Assembly: GCA_027452215.1 (NCBI GenBank) | Contig: DAIDGQ010000029.1 | Location: forward strand, 1 to 53,697 | Reading direction: 5' to 3' | Source: Granulicella sp. | GTDB taxonomy: Bacteria > Acidobacteriota > Terriglobia > Terriglobales > Acidobacteriaceae | Length of the DNA: 53,697 nt | Shown here: positions 19,801 to 26,597 of the stretch, in pieces | Layout of the letters: every line of letters begins with the position of its first letter | How positions within the stretch are numbered: the first letter of the stretch is position 1 | Notes under the pieces: model-generated | The model's input: the letters and a program-made list of their open reading frames with translations, nothing else | The model's database searches: none | Told to the model about the DNA's origin: nothing | Position numbers and translations under genes: made by a program

Positions 19801-20558
19801 TGTCGCTGATGGACATGACGGAGCGCAAGAAGATTGAGGCTGCGCTGATCCAGGCGGAGAAGCTATCGATTGCGAGCCGGCTGGCGGCGTCGATTGCGCA
19901 TGAGATCAATAATCCGCTGGAGGCGATTACGAATCTGCTGTACCTTGCGTCGACGGGAGAGGACTCGGTTGCGACGAAGGCGTTTGCGACGCAGGCGCTG
20001 GAAGAGGTGGGGCGGGTGTCGCATATTACGCAGCAGACGCTGAAGTTTTACAGGCAGTCGTCGGCTCCGTCGTCGGTGAAGATCTCGGAGATTCTGGAGT
20101 CGCTGCTGGTGCTGTATCACGGGAAGCTGCTGGCGAATAAGGTGGAGGTGCATCGTCAGTTTCAGGATGGACCACCGATCCTTTGCCTGGCGGGGGATCT
20201 GCGGCAGATTTTTGCGAACGTGATTGCGAATGCGATCGACGCGATGATGGGGGGAGGGACGCTGACGCTGCGGGTGAGAGCGTCGCGGGACTGGCGCAAC
20301 AAGGAGAGGCGGGGTGTGCGGGCGACGATTGCGGACTCGGGCACGGGGATGACGGCGGAGACGATGCACCGGATCTACGAGCCGTTTTTTACGACGAAGA
20401 ATGAGCTGGGAACGGGACTGGGGATGTGGGTGTCGGCGCAACTGGTGGAGCGGCTGCAGGGAGATCTGAAGGTGCGGAGCCGAACGACGGAGGGGAAGAG
20501 TGGGACGGCGTTCTCGCTGTTTCTTCCGGTGCAGATTACGGCGAAGGCAGCGGGCTAG
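16887..20558 (+). CDS. CheB-CheR-PAS-histidine kinase fusion
   Basis: Cytoplasmic sensor protein of 1223 residues. Domains in order: CheB methylesterase (1-200, catalytic triad text GASAGG Ser27, IQHLDP His53, SGTASDG Asp146); CheR N-terminal and SAM-binding methyltransferase (about 225-490, PVTEFFRNPEVF, ACSSGEEVYSLAM, SCRNFLIYVQPE); a Glu-rich coiled coil made of the repeated SANEELQSTNEELE pattern (about 680-740); two PAS domains (about 750-990); HisKA with phospho-acceptor His in ASIAHEINNPLEAI; and HATPase (ANVIANAIDAM, ADSGTGM, GTGLGMW). No receiver domain and no transmembrane helix. No chemoreceptor or cognate regulator is adjacent, so it is an orphan. ATG 16887 chosen over TTG 16824 because it directly precedes the conserved CheB start. 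Its stop overlaps the convergent response-regulator stop in a shared CTAG. Confidence 0.93.
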   Translation: MIASKKQRPPPESLPTEVRVVAIGASAGGLEALTAILRALPTDIALAFILIQHLDPKRRSLLPELLSKATKIPVLEALDAMRIELNHVYVMPSNVDISITDGHFGLAPRVLDAHKQNLPIDIFMRSLAEVRKSQAIGVVLSGTASDGTAGLEAIRAAGGVTFAQDPETAKFDGMPRSAIDSGCVDFVLSPAKIAEELSRMTLHPGRRRPAKVVDEVKSDAEYFTSILEMVSASQGADFSKYKQNTLRRRTQQRMAFLSIASLGAYAHYLGEHPEEVAKLTDQVLIPVTEFFRNPEVFQDVSQTILPKMVGEGTNRNLRMWVVACSSGEEVYSLAMVLLEHLGRKAEGCQLQIFATDISDRMIAKARAGIYTENAMKNVSAERRERFFTKVAAGYQISKSIRDRCVFARHDVTKDPPFSNLDLISCRNFLIYVQPELQEKILSTFHYALNSTGYLLLGSAESAASYPEMFTPVSKKNKIYAKKAGTARQQRTFNENRRPMEASALPEAKVQPINRSSQNEADLQQSADRIVLKTCSPPGVIVNDALEILQFRGRTGLYLEAAAGRANLNVLNMVREDLAIALRMAIVAARKKGSAVKKKDVAFVHNGKRLVVDLSVIPMEEVLGTAGRCYLVLFEAGTVATEAVGKKGTKLPLKAGEMLQRELVEKKRELQAARLLLKEHMASHEALREDYQSANEEMLSANEELQSTNEELETSKEELQATNEELTTVNDELNSNNSTLHLLGNDLRNLLESTVIPIVMVDNGLRVRRMTPTAETIFKVKPVDIGRPITDFKVDLNVNLKPLLAQVLQEVVAVEREVQDQHGHWYRLQIKPYKTLDNRVDGAVLVLMDIDVMKKRNQELVVAAEFTKSIIETIAEPLLVLNSELNVLMANHSFYEVFETRPETTIGQMVYDLGRGQWSKPELRSLLEEVLPRDRAFVNHEVVYKFPGVGWRSFMLSGRYIVQDSDVTPLILLSLMDMTERKKIEAALIQAEKLSIASRLAASIAHEINNPLEAITNLLYLASTGEDSVATKAFATQALEEVGRVSHITQQTLKFYRQSSAPSSVKISEILESLLVLYHGKLLANKVEVHRQFQDGPPILCLAGDLRQIFANVIANAIDAMMGGGTLTLRVRASRDWRNKERRGVRATIADSGTGMTAETMHRIYEPFFTTKNELGTGLGMWVSAQLVERLQGDLKVRSRTTEGKSGTAFSLFLPVQITAKAAG

Positions 20559-21184
20559 AGCCAGCCTCGGGTGCGGGCGATGCGGGCGGCGTCGACTCGA
20601 TTGACGGCGCCGAGCTTGGCGATGGCTTCGGAGAGATAGTTGCGGACGGTTCCTTCGGAGAGGCGGAGCTCGGCGGCGATGTCGGCGGAGGAGCGGCCGT
20701 CGCCGGCTCGCTGGAGGATCTGGCGCTCGCGATCGGAGAGAGGGTCTTCGTCGGCGGCCCAGGCTTCGGCGGCGAGAGCGGGGTCGATGGCGCGGAGGCC
20801 GGAGTGGACTCGGCGAATGGCGTCGGCGAGCTCGGAGGCGGGACGATCTTTGAGGAGATAGCCGCGGGCTCCGGCGTCGAGTGCGCGGCGGAGATAGCCG
20901 GGGCGGGCGAAGGTGGTGAGGATGATGACGCGGGCTTTGGCGTCGGCGGGCTTGAGATCGGCGGTGAGCAGCTTGATGTCGGCGGCTAGTTCGAGGCCGG
21001 TCTTTTCGGGCATTTCGATGTCGGTGACGATGACGTCGGGGGAGTGGAGGCGGGCGAGCTTGAGGGCTTCGCGGCCGTTGGCGGCCTGCGCGATGACGGT
21101 GATGTCGGGCTCGAGGTCGAGGAGAGCGGCGAGAGCTCCGCGGAGCATGGTCTGGTCTTCGGCGAGGAGGACGCGGATGGTCAT
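20555..21184 (-). CDS. NarL/LuxR-family response regulator
   Basis: Protein of 209 residues. Receiver domain (about 1-125) with acidic pocket Glu9/Asp10, phospho-acceptor Asp55 (IVTDIEMP), Thr90 (IILTTFA) and Lys112 (YLLKD). The LuxR-type helix-turn-helix (about 145-205) reads LSDRERQIL, SSADIAAELRLSEGTVRNYLSEAIAKL. It is the DNA-binding partner of the upstream DesK-type kinase and closes a four-gene minus-strand unit (ATPase, permease, kinase, regulator). That order is typical of systems in which the regulator controls its adjacent ABC exporter. Convergent with the CheB/CheR kinase; stops overlap by 4 bp. Confidence 0.92.
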   Translation of the reverse strand: MTIRVLLAEDQTMLRGALAALLDLEPDITVIAQAANGREALKLARLHSPDVIVTDIEMPEKTGLELAADIKLLTADLKPADAKARVIILTTFARPGYLRRALDAGARGYLLKDRPASELADAIRRVHSGLRAIDPALAAEAWAADEDPLSDRERQILQRAGDGRSSADIAAELRLSEGTVRNYLSEAIAKLGAVNRVDAARIARTRGWL

Positions 21185-21231
21185 CGCGGTGCCTCGGGGG
21201 CTGAAGGCCTGTGTTGTTGGCGAGGGGAATG

Positions 21232-21258
21232 GAGGGGCTGAAGCCGCTCCCCTTCAAA
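21232..21258. repeat. REP-like palindrome between kinase and regulator genes
   Basis: ggggctgaagccgctcccc followed by ttcaaaggct. It is a variant of the ggcgggac-taaa-gtcccgcc-ccttcaaag element seen at 599 and 13492, here in the 202-bp gap of a minus-strand operon, where it might reduce regulator expression relative to the kinase. Confidence 0.5.
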
Positions 21259-21386
21259 GGCTATCGGGGCAGAGGAGTGGTTGGGGTGGGGGATGTGGCT
21301 TGGGGTGGGGTGCTGTGGAGCGCACAGCTCAGAGGCGAGATGTGGGGCACCTGGGATCGTTGCCTCGAAGTTTGAGTGGGTGGTGG

Positions 21387-22622
21387 TCATGAGGTGGCGG
21401 CCTGGGGGCGGAGGGGGAGTTCGATCTGGAGGCGGGTGCCGTGGTCGTGGTGGAGGGAGAGTTGGCCGCCGAGGGATTCGATGCGGGCCCTCATGCCGCG
21501 TAGGCCGTTGCCCTCGTGGGTGATGGGATGCTGGCCGTTGTCTTCGATGACGAGGCGGCGGTGGTTGGCTTCGGTGATGAAGCGGAGGCGGCAGGTGGTG
21601 GCGTTGGAGTGGCGGACGATGTTGGTGACGGCTTCGCGGAGGGCGAGGGAGAGGGCGGTCTCTTCGGTGGGGGAGAGAGGGGAGGCGGTGGGGGTGCTGC
21701 AGTCGAGGATCGGGTTGACGCTGGCGGCGGAGTCGAGACTGGGCGCGACACCTGCGGCTGCTGAATCGAGGATGGGCGTGATGCCTGCGGCTGCTGAGTC
21801 GAGGATAAGCGTGACACCCGCGGCGTCGAGGGTGCGGCGGGCGGCTTCGATTTCGGCGGCGAGGCCGCGGGCTCGGTAGCCCCCGATGGCCTCGCGGACT
21901 TCGGCGAGGGCGGTGCGGGCGATGCGTTCGACGTCGGCGAGTTCAGTGGCGGCGCGGGTGTGGTCTGCGGCTTCCTGACGGGCGATGAGGCGGCTGGCGA
22001 GCTCGGACTTGAGGACGATGACGGAGAGAGTGTGGCCGAGGACGTCGTGGAGATCGCGGGCGATGCGTTCGCGCTCGGCGACGGCGGCGAGGGCGAGATT
22101 TTCTTCGAGGGCGGCGCGGAGCTGGCGGTCGGCTCGCCGCTGCTGCGCGAAGAAGATGTTGCCTCCGCCGATGACGCACATGAGAAAGATGGCGATGAAG
22201 GTGTTTGGCCAGCCGATGTGGAAGAAGCCGGGGACGGCGTGGAAGATTGCTCCTTCGATGAGAACGAGGAGGGCGAGGGAGAGAAAGATAGACAGGACTT
22301 TGCGCAGCGATACGAAGGTGAAGGGAAGAAAGGCTGCGGTGTAGACGAAGAAGGTGGAGCCGCCGTTGTTCCAGGGGAAGGTGAGGAGGCCGAGGGCGAA
22401 GGTGGCGGCGATCATCCAGTAGCGGACGGGATGGCCCTGGTCGGTGGCACGGATGTAGCCCCACATGATGAAGACGAAGGTGAAGAAGACGGCGAGGGTG
22501 GCGGGCCAGAGATAGCGGTTCGGCGCCAGGATGGGGTCGATGAAGAGGAAGCCGGTGTAGGCGAACCAGACCCAGGCCCATTTGCTCTCGGACTTCTTCG
22601 CGATGGAGTTGGGGGTGGGCAT
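21387..22622 (-). CDS. DesK/NarX-type sensor histidine kinase
   Basis: Membrane sensor of 411 residues. N-terminal hydrophobic segments at about 17-35, 40-56, 68-84, 88-105, 110-128 and 138-158 suggest five to six transmembrane helices without a large extracellular domain. HisKA_3 dimerisation domain with ERERIARDLHDVLGH (His192). HATPase (about 325-408) with REAVTNIVRHS, VIEDNGQ and GNGLRGMRARIESLGG. An unusual feature is a triplicated segment at about residues 268-307 (LDSAAAG-ITP-I, LDSAAAG-VAP-S, LDSAAS-VNP-I) just before the ATPase domain, encoded by 33-bp repeats. It pairs with the response regulator downstream and probably senses envelope or membrane state or the exporter's substrate. 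Confidence 0.92.
   Translation of the reverse strand: MPTPNSIAKKSESKWAWVWFAYTGFLFIDPILAPNRYLWPATLAVFFTFVFIMWGYIRATDQGHPVRYWMIAATFALGLLTFPWNNGGSTFFVYTAAFLPFTFVSLRKVLSIFLSLALLVLIEGAIFHAVPGFFHIGWPNTFIAIFLMCVIGGGNIFFAQQRRADRQLRAALEENLALAAVAERERIARDLHDVLGHTLSVIVLKSELASRLIARQEAADHTRAATELADVERIARTALAEVREAIGGYRARGLAAEIEAARRTLDAAGVTLILDSAAAGITPILDSAAAGVAPSLDSAASVNPILDCSTPTASPLSPTEETALSLALREAVTNIVRHSNATTCRLRFITEANHRRLVIEDNGQHPITHEGNGLRGMRARIESLGGQLSLHHDHGTRLQIELPLRPQAATS
21700..21819. repeat. In-frame 33-bp tandem repeat inside the histidine kinase gene
   Basis: Two adjacent 33-bp units (21754-21786 and 21787-21819, both starting gcggctgctgaatcgagga or gcggctgctgagtcgagga) follow a 30-bp diverged unit (21724-21753) and a partial one (21700-21723). 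All lengths are multiples of three, so the reading frame is preserved. Confidence 0.85.
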
Positions 22623-22671
22623 GAGGGTTTCTTTGGAGAGTGTACTGCCTGGATGGATATCGATGCTGGCT

Positions 22672-22768
22672 GCTGGCTTCTAGCTTCTAGCTTCTAGCTT
22701 CTAGCTTCTAGCTTCTGGCTTCTAGCTTCTAGCTTCTAGCTTCTAGCTTCTAGCTTCTAGCTTCTAGG
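22672..22768. repeat. Heptanucleotide tandem array (ttctagc)n
   Basis: About thirteen copies of the 7-mer ttctagc (gctagaa on the transcribed minus strand), with one variant ttctggc near the middle, lie in the 229-bp gap between the permease and the kinase genes. A single related copy (gagctagaagct) lies at about 22813. A pure short-period array of this kind is prone to slippage. Confidence 0.93.
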
Positions 22769-22851
22769 TTTGGATTGTTTGGCTGCGGTTGCTTGGGTTT
22801 GTACTTGGCTTTGAGCTAGAAGCTAAAGGGTCGGAGCTGTCCTGACTGTCT

Positions 22852-23661
22852 TTAGGAATTTTGTTCGAGGCGGCGGAAGGCTAGCCAGGTGACGCCGAGC
22901 ATGATGAGGGTGAAGCCTAGGAGGCTGATCCAGTGGCCTAGGGTGCTTCCTAATGAGGGAGCTCCGAGGGCGGCGTACATGAGCTGCGCGAGGTGGTAGG
23001 TGGGGAAGATGGGCGCGATGGTTTGCAGGATGTGCGGGAGAAAACGGATGGGCACCCAGAGTCCGGAGAGAAAGCTCATGGGGAGATAGATCATGTTGGC
23101 GATGCCTCCTGCTGAGGCGGGCGGAGCGAGGAAGGCCATGGCGAGGCCGAGGCAGGAGAAGGGGATGGCACCGGCGGCGGCGAAGAGATCGATGTGGGCG
23201 AACTCCGGGAAGGTGAGGGAGACGTGGCCGAGCGTGATGCCGAGGAGGGTGAGGATGGAGACGATGATGAGCGAAAAGACGACGGCCATGACGCACTTGG
23301 CGAGGACGTAGGCGAGCGGCGGCATGGGGCTGGCCTGTTTGAGCTCGAGCCAGCCGGCGCTGCGGTCCATGGCTACTCCGATGCCGATGCCGAAGATGGC
23401 GGCGCCGAGGGAGCCGAAGACGGCGTAGCCACCGAGGAGATATTTGGCGACAGAGACTCCGGCGCTGATGTTCTCGTTGCGGTTCATGATGAGGCCGAAG
23501 AGGCAGTAGAACATGACGGGGAAGCCGATGGCGGAGAGGGAGAAGGCGCGAGTGCGGAGGGCTCGGATGATCTCGAACCGCATCTCGGTGAGGAGGATGC
23601 GGAGGGTTCGTGAGAGGGTGCCTGGCTGGGTGGTGGAGAGGGAGAGGGTGGTGGCGGACAT
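22852..23661 (-). CDS. ABC-2 type transporter permease
   Basis: Protein of 269 residues with about six transmembrane helices (around 44-62, 75-98, 118-145, 160-182, 186-208, 236-258) and the ABC-2 signature region (GIANMIYLPMSFLSGLWVPIRFLP) before the last helices. It forms the membrane channel of an exporter with the ATPase encoded 62 bp upstream. AGGAG 6 nt before the ATG. It is followed by the kinase/regulator pair after a heptamer repeat array. Substrate unknown; lipids, antibiotics or peptides are common for this class. Confidence 0.9.
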   Translation of the reverse strand: MSATTLSLSTTQPGTLSRTLRILLTEMRFEIIRALRTRAFSLSAIGFPVMFYCLFGLIMNRNENISAGVSVAKYLLGGYAVFGSLGAAIFGIGIGVAMDRSAGWLELKQASPMPPLAYVLAKCVMAVVFSLIIVSILTLLGITLGHVSLTFPEFAHIDLFAAAGAIPFSCLGLAMAFLAPPASAGGIANMIYLPMSFLSGLWVPIRFLPHILQTIAPIFPTYHLAQLMYAALGAPSLGSTLGHWISLLGFTLIMLGVTWLAFRRLEQNS

Positions 23662-23675
23662 GGGCGGCTCCTGGG

Positions 23676-23712
23676 AGGGAAGTGAGTAGAGAGTAAGGAG
23701 TAAGGAGTAGTG
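23676..23712. repeat. Short tandem repeat (agtaagg) between ATPase and permease
   Basis: The text gagtagagagtaaggagtaaggagtagtgag contains three to four units of a 7 to 8-mer around 'gagtaag' in the 60-bp intergenic gap, just upstream of the permease ribosome binding site. It resembles in kind, not in exact unit, the arrays at 5421 and 22672. (Text split here as gagtagagagtaagg / agtaaggagtagtgag.). Confidence 0.6.
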
Positions 23713-23722
23713 AGGGCGAAGA

Positions 23723-24688
23723 CTAGTTCGAGGTCAGGGCGAGGAAGGCGTCTTCGAGGGCGGGGCTGGAGACTTCGAGGGAGTGGAGGGATGGGTCGAG
23801 GGTGAGGAGCTCGCGGAGGGTGGCCTCGGGTTGGGTGGAGGTGATGGTGGTGAGGGTGGTGGCGGCTTCGACGGTGGTGACGCCGGGGATGGCGAGGAGC
23901 GTGGTGGCGGCGAGAGTGGTGGTGCAGCGAATGATCTTGAGGCTGCGGCTGGTGGAGTTTCCGGAGGTGGAGGCGCCGAGGGATTTGACTTCGGAGGGGG
24001 TTCCTTCGCAGATGACGCGGCCCTTGTTGATGACGACGATGCGGTGGGCGAGGGCGTCGGCTTCTTCGAGGTAGTGGGTGGTGAGGAGGACGGCTTTGCC
24101 GCGGGCGGCGAGGGAGCGGATCTGGGCCCACATGCCGCGGCGGGATTCGATGTCGAGGCCGACGGTGGGCTCGTCGAGGAAGAGGAGGTCGGGGTCTCCG
24201 GCGAGGGCGAGGGCGAAGAGGACCCGCTGCTTCTGGCCTCCGGAGAGTTGGCCGAACATGCGGTCTTCGACGCCTTCGAGCTGAGCGGCGCGGACGATGT
24301 CGGCGTAGGGCATGGGGTTGGGGTAGTAGCCGCGGAAGATGTGGATGTGCTCGCGGACACGGAGCATCTCGGGGGCTCGGCCAACCTGGAGCATGACTCC
24401 GGTGCGGAGGCGGGTGGTGGTGAGGCGCGGGTCGGCTGCGAAGATGCGGACGCTGCCGCTGGTGGGCGTGCTGAGGCCCATGAGGAGCTTGACGGCGGTG
24501 GACTTTCCGGCGCCGTTGGGGCCGAGGAGAGCGACGATCTGGCCTCGCTGAAGGGTGAGAGAGAGGTCATCGAGGGCGAGGACTCCGTTGGCGTAGCGCT
24601 TGGTGACGCGGGAGAGCGAGGCGACGGTGTCGGAGGGCGCGGGCGGATGGGAGGAGAGGTCTTCGCTGCGTTGGAGGGTGGCGCTCAT
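23723..24688 (-). CDS. ABC transporter ATP-binding protein
   Basis: Protein of about 321 residues. Walker A LLGPNGAGKST, Q-loop MLQVGRAPE, signature LSGGQKQRV, Walker B LLFLDEPTVGLD and H-loop LLTTHYLEEAD are all present, so it should be active. It energises the ABC-2 permease encoded next. The C-terminal tail (ALEDAFLALTS) is that of NatA/CcmA-like drug or lipid exporters. The ATG is chosen because AAGGAG lies 6 nt upstream; an in-frame TTG 33 bases further up lacks a binding site. First gene of a minus-strand unit ATPase-permease-kinase-regulator. Thr-rich stretch at about residues 235-270 (TTTLAATTLLAIPGVTTVEAA) is a curiosity, probably a normal linker. Confidence 0.92.
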   Translation of the reverse strand: MSATLQRSEDLSSHPPAPSDTVASLSRVTKRYANGVLALDDLSLTLQRGQIVALLGPNGAGKSTAVKLLMGLSTPTSGSVRIFAADPRLTTTRLRTGVMLQVGRAPEMLRVREHIHIFRGYYPNPMPYADIVRAAQLEGVEDRMFGQLSGGQKQRVLFALALAGDPDLLFLDEPTVGLDIESRRGMWAQIRSLAARGKAVLLTTHYLEEADALAHRIVVINKGRVICEGTPSEVKSLGASTSGNSTSRSLKIIRCTTTLAATTLLAIPGVTTVEAATTLTTITSTQPEATLRELLTLDPSLHSLEVSSPALEDAFLALTSN

Positions 24689-24913
24689 GGGCTGCTCCTT
24701 GTGAGGACAACGTACGGACAACGGATTACAAGAGCGAGTATGGAAGAGCTCGAGCGCGGGCGGCAGTGAGGTGCGTCAGGAAAGGGTGGTGACGTTTGTC
24801 ATGCGCGGCTGGAACGAGTGGAGTGGTTGCGGAGAGCGGAGGGCGGGCATACAAAGGTATAGGAAGAAATAGATTGGCTCGTGCGTGTTTGCGTTGCCCC
24901 GGTGAGATTCGCC

Positions 24914-26593
24914 ATGTTTGATGTGCGTAGTGTTCGTGATGTGCGAGGCCGCGTTGGCAGGGTGTTGATCGCGGCTGCGGCGGGAGTGAGCTTGCTGACT
25001 CCTGCGGTGTTTGGGCAAGAGGCGTCGGCGAGATGCGCGGGCGGAGTGACGATTGAGGGACGCGTGCTCGGCGTGGATGGGGAGCCGGTGCGCGATGCGA
25101 TTGTGCGGCTGGAGAAGATGGTGGCGACGCCGGTTGCAGAGACGAAGACGGATGCGTCGGGTGGGTTTCGATTTGCGGCGGTGCCTGCTGCGAGCTATCG
25201 GTTGAGTGCGGAGGAGGGGGGATTGCACACGGCGACGATCGATGTGGCGACGCCTGCAGGGACGTGCTCGGAGAAGGTGGAGTTGATGTTTGCGGGAGAG
25301 GTAGGGAGCGCTGCCACGGGTGTAGCGCGTGGATCTGCGGCGGGGACGATGGAGTTCGCCGATGAGCCGAGCTTCAGCATCGCCGGGGTGACGGATTGGA
25401 CTGCGGTGGGAGGGCATGGATCGGATTCGACGTTGCGAACGAGTGAATCTCTGGCGAGTGAGACGCGGAATTTGAAGGCGGAAGACGTGGGCCACGACGG
25501 CGCGGGAGTGAGGGGCGAGAACGAATCGGAGAGCCAGCTGCGCGCGGCGGTAGGAAGCTCGCCGGGCAGCTTTGAGGCGAATCATAAGCTCGGCGAGTTT
25601 TATCTTCGCGCGAGACGGTATGCGGACGCTGTGAGGTTTCTGGAGGCGGCCGGCAAGATCAACTCGACGGATGATGCGAATCAATATGACCTGGTGCTGG
25701 CGTACGAAGAGAGTGGCAAAGTTGCGGAGGCCGGCAAGCTTGCTCATGCCGCTTTGTCGCATGGGCAGAGCGCGGATCTGTATCGGGTGGCCGGTGAGGT
25801 GGATGAAAAGCTCGGCGATCCTTTGTCGGCTGTGCATGAATTTGAGCAGGCGGTGAAGCTGAATGCGAGTGAGCAGAACTATTTCGCCTGGGGTTCAGAG
25901 TTGCTGCTGCATCGTGCGGTATGGCAGGCGCAGGAGGTGTTTCGTAAGGGCGTGGGTGCCTATCCGAAGTCGGTGAGAATGCAGACGGCGATGGGTGCGG
26001 CGCTGTTCGCGGGAGCTCGCTATGATGCTGCGGCTGCGCGTCTGTGCGAGGCGTCCGATCTCGATCCTGCGGACCGTGGCCCTTATATTTTTATGGGGAA
26101 GATTCAGATGGCGGCGCCTGATTCATTGGGATGCATTGAGCCAAAACTGGCGCGATTCGTGGAGCAGGAGCCAGGAAATGCGGAGGCGAACTATCTGTTT
26201 GCGATGTCGATTTTGAAGCGACTGGAGAAGGTGCCGGATCAAGAGGCGCTGCAACGAGCGCAAGGATTGCTCTCGAAGGCGGTGGCGCTCGACCCTAAAT
26301 GCAGTGAGGCTTATCTGCAGTTGGGAATTATTGCTGCTTCTCAAAAGGCCTACGACTCGGCGATTGATTTTTACAAGAAGGCTATTGCTGCAGACCCAAC
26401 GCTGGCGGATGCGTACTACCGGTTGGGAGTAGCGTATGACCGCACGGCTCAACCGGAAAGGGCGCGCGATCAGTTCAGGTTGCATGACCAAATTAAGCAA
26501 AAGCAGGCAGAGGCGACCGAGCAGCAGCGTCGGGATGTGAAGCAGTTTTTGGTGGTGCTATCGGGTAAGGCTGAGGGGCAGGAGATGCCGTAG
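24914..26593 (+). CDS. Secreted protein: carboxypeptidase-regulatory-like domain fused to TPR array
   Basis: Protein of 559 residues. A signal peptide (about 18-38, LIAAAAGVSLLTPAVFGQ) precedes a carboxypeptidase-regulatory-like beta-sandwich (about 45-125: VTIEGRVLGVDGEPVRDAIVRLE, TKTDASGGFRFAAVPAASYRLS), the same domain type that begins both TonB receptors here. After a low-complexity linker comes a TPR array (about 210-545) with NHKLGEFYLRARRYADAV, AWGSELLLHR and YLQLGIIAASQKAYDSAI. The C-terminal half is paralogous to the TPR protein at 39302, sharing GEFY and ELLLHR motifs at matching places. ATG 24914 is preferred over a GTG at 24881 but the choice is uncertain. The stop is 4 bp from the convergent CRTAC1 stop. 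Role unknown, probably periplasmic. Confidence 0.82.
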   Translation: MFDVRSVRDVRGRVGRVLIAAAAGVSLLTPAVFGQEASARCAGGVTIEGRVLGVDGEPVRDAIVRLEKMVATPVAETKTDASGGFRFAAVPAASYRLSAEEGGLHTATIDVATPAGTCSEKVELMFAGEVGSAATGVARGSAAGTMEFADEPSFSIAGVTDWTAVGGHGSDSTLRTSESLASETRNLKAEDVGHDGAGVRGENESESQLRAAVGSSPGSFEANHKLGEFYLRARRYADAVRFLEAAGKINSTDDANQYDLVLAYEESGKVAEAGKLAHAALSHGQSADLYRVAGEVDEKLGDPLSAVHEFEQAVKLNASEQNYFAWGSELLLHRAVWQAQEVFRKGVGAYPKSVRMQTAMGAALFAGARYDAAAARLCEASDLDPADRGPYIFMGKIQMAAPDSLGCIEPKLARFVEQEPGNAEANYLFAMSILKRLEKVPDQEALQRAQGLLSKAVALDPKCSEAYLQLGIIAASQKAYDSAIDFYKKAIAADPTLADAYYRLGVAYDRTAQPERARDQFRLHDQIKQKQAEATEQQRRDVKQFLVVLSGKAEGQEMP

Positions 26594-26597
26594 CACC

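Noticed and set aside
22672-22768. CRISPR-like array
   Set aside because: Units are seven bases long with no spacers; this is a simple tandem repeat.
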